Origin: an uncultured Lachnospiraceae bacterium
GTDB lineage: Bacteria; Bacillota; Clostridia; Lachnospirales; Lachnospiraceae
Length of the DNA stretch: 42,128 nucleotides
NCBI GenBank assembly: GCA_910580015.1
Contig: CAJTVT010000024.1
Coordinates: 1 to 42,128 of the forward strand
Direction: 5' to 3'
A program made the position numbers and the translations under genes. The number at the start of each line of letters is the position of its first letter. Position 1 is the first letter of the stretch. Positions 41,893 through 42,128 of the stretch are shown one piece after another. The notes under the pieces are model-generated. The model made no database searches, had not been told where the DNA came from, and saw only the letters and a list, made by a program, of their open reading frames with translations.

Positions 41893-42128
41893 ATGAAGCA
41901 ACATCTCCGCAGAATTATCGACTCCGCTATAGCAGCCGGATTGGTTATATTTTTTATAGGGCTGTATTATTGGATGATAAAGGCGGGAATCCCCTATCAG
42001 GACCCACCGTTGGAGCTGCAGATACAATATGCTATCTATAAGGGGACCGGCGAATTGCTGCTGAGAAACGGGTTTGCAATCGCTGTGTGTGGAGGGCTCG
42101 CCCGGCTGGGCCTGCGATTGGCGGAAAA
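41893..42128 (+). CDS. Start of a membrane protein, cut by the window edge
   Basis: The ATG at 41893 opens a frame to the end of the window, 78 codons without a stop. It starts MKQHLRRIIDSAIAAGLVIF and contains a membrane helix (about 11-30) and a second hydrophobic part near residue 60-75 (GFAIAVCGGLARLGL). AAAGGG precedes the start. Not recognised. Like the Rpn gene before it, it is more GC-rich than the rest of the window. Confidence 0.6.
   Translation, partial: MKQHLRRIIDSAIAAGLVIFFIGLYYWMIKAGIPYQDPPLELQIQYAIYKGTGELLLRNGFAIAVCGGLARLGLRLAE

Overview
The window is a low- to mid-GC Firmicutes chromosome segment, most likely from a gut Lachnospiraceae (Blautia/Ruminococcus/Dorea type). The grounds are AGGAGG-type ribosome binding sites, the priA-def-fmt-rsmB-rlmN-prpC-prkC-rsgA-rpe-thiN gene order of Bacillus and Clostridia, a meso-DAP type MurE, a class B sortase, small dockerin proteins and many short inverted-repeat elements. 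Genus is an inference.

Layout. (1) 1-1.4 kb: a ParE/RelE-type toxin-antitoxin pair (minus strand). Its upstream region occurs twice, with a 139-bp inner segment in opposite orientation in the two copies. (2) 1.46-16.0 kb: tRNA-Leu(CAG), xth, then a long minus-strand housekeeping cluster read from a good promoter at 16.0 kb: murE, priA, def, fmt, yugP-like protease, rsmB, rlmN, PP2C phosphatase, PASTA kinase, rsgA, rpe, thiN. It covers peptidoglycan precursor synthesis, replication restart, N-terminal formyl handling, rRNA modification and Ser/Thr phospho-signalling. (3) 16.2-20.7 kb: accessory DNA with a MITE, a frameshifted HigB-like toxin plus HTH antitoxin, a 48-aa protein, an Lsa/Vga-like ABC-F ribosome protection protein with an attenuator-like leader, a large structured repeat and a LicD-family protein. 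(4) 20.9-24.6 kb: a C-C bond lyase convergent with a 776-aa protein fusing the PRTase_2, TRSP, StiP/PRTase_1 and PELOTA modules normally seen in the biosynthetic arm of Ter (tellurite/stress) loci, here without any Ter gene. (5) 24.6-30.1 kb: a riboflavin operon (ribU-ribD-ribE-ribBA-ribH) controlled by an FMN riboswitch and terminator. It is invaded by two MITEs and a tandem repeat that carries the ribE stop codon, and ribH overlaps the start of the PRTase fusion. (6) 30.1-34.8 kb: a GH13 oligo-1,6-glucosidase, Tex, and a small membrane protein. (7) 35.1-35.9 kb: two unrecognised small genes behind a perfect consensus promoter. (8) 36.1-40.4 kb: a four-gene surface operon of two cohesin-dockerin proteins with near-identical 3' halves, a sortase-anchored cohesin protein and a class B sortase. 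(9) 40.6 kb to the end: a more GC-rich stretch with an Rpn/PDDEXK nuclease-transposase gene and the start of a membrane protein.

The most interesting parts are the invertible-looking segment upstream of the toxin-antitoxin genes, the four-module Ter-type fusion linked to riboflavin synthesis, and the self-contained cohesin-dockerin-sortase operon. At least three families of short palindromic elements occur. One copy is nearly identical to another 7.6 kb away, which suggests recent movement.
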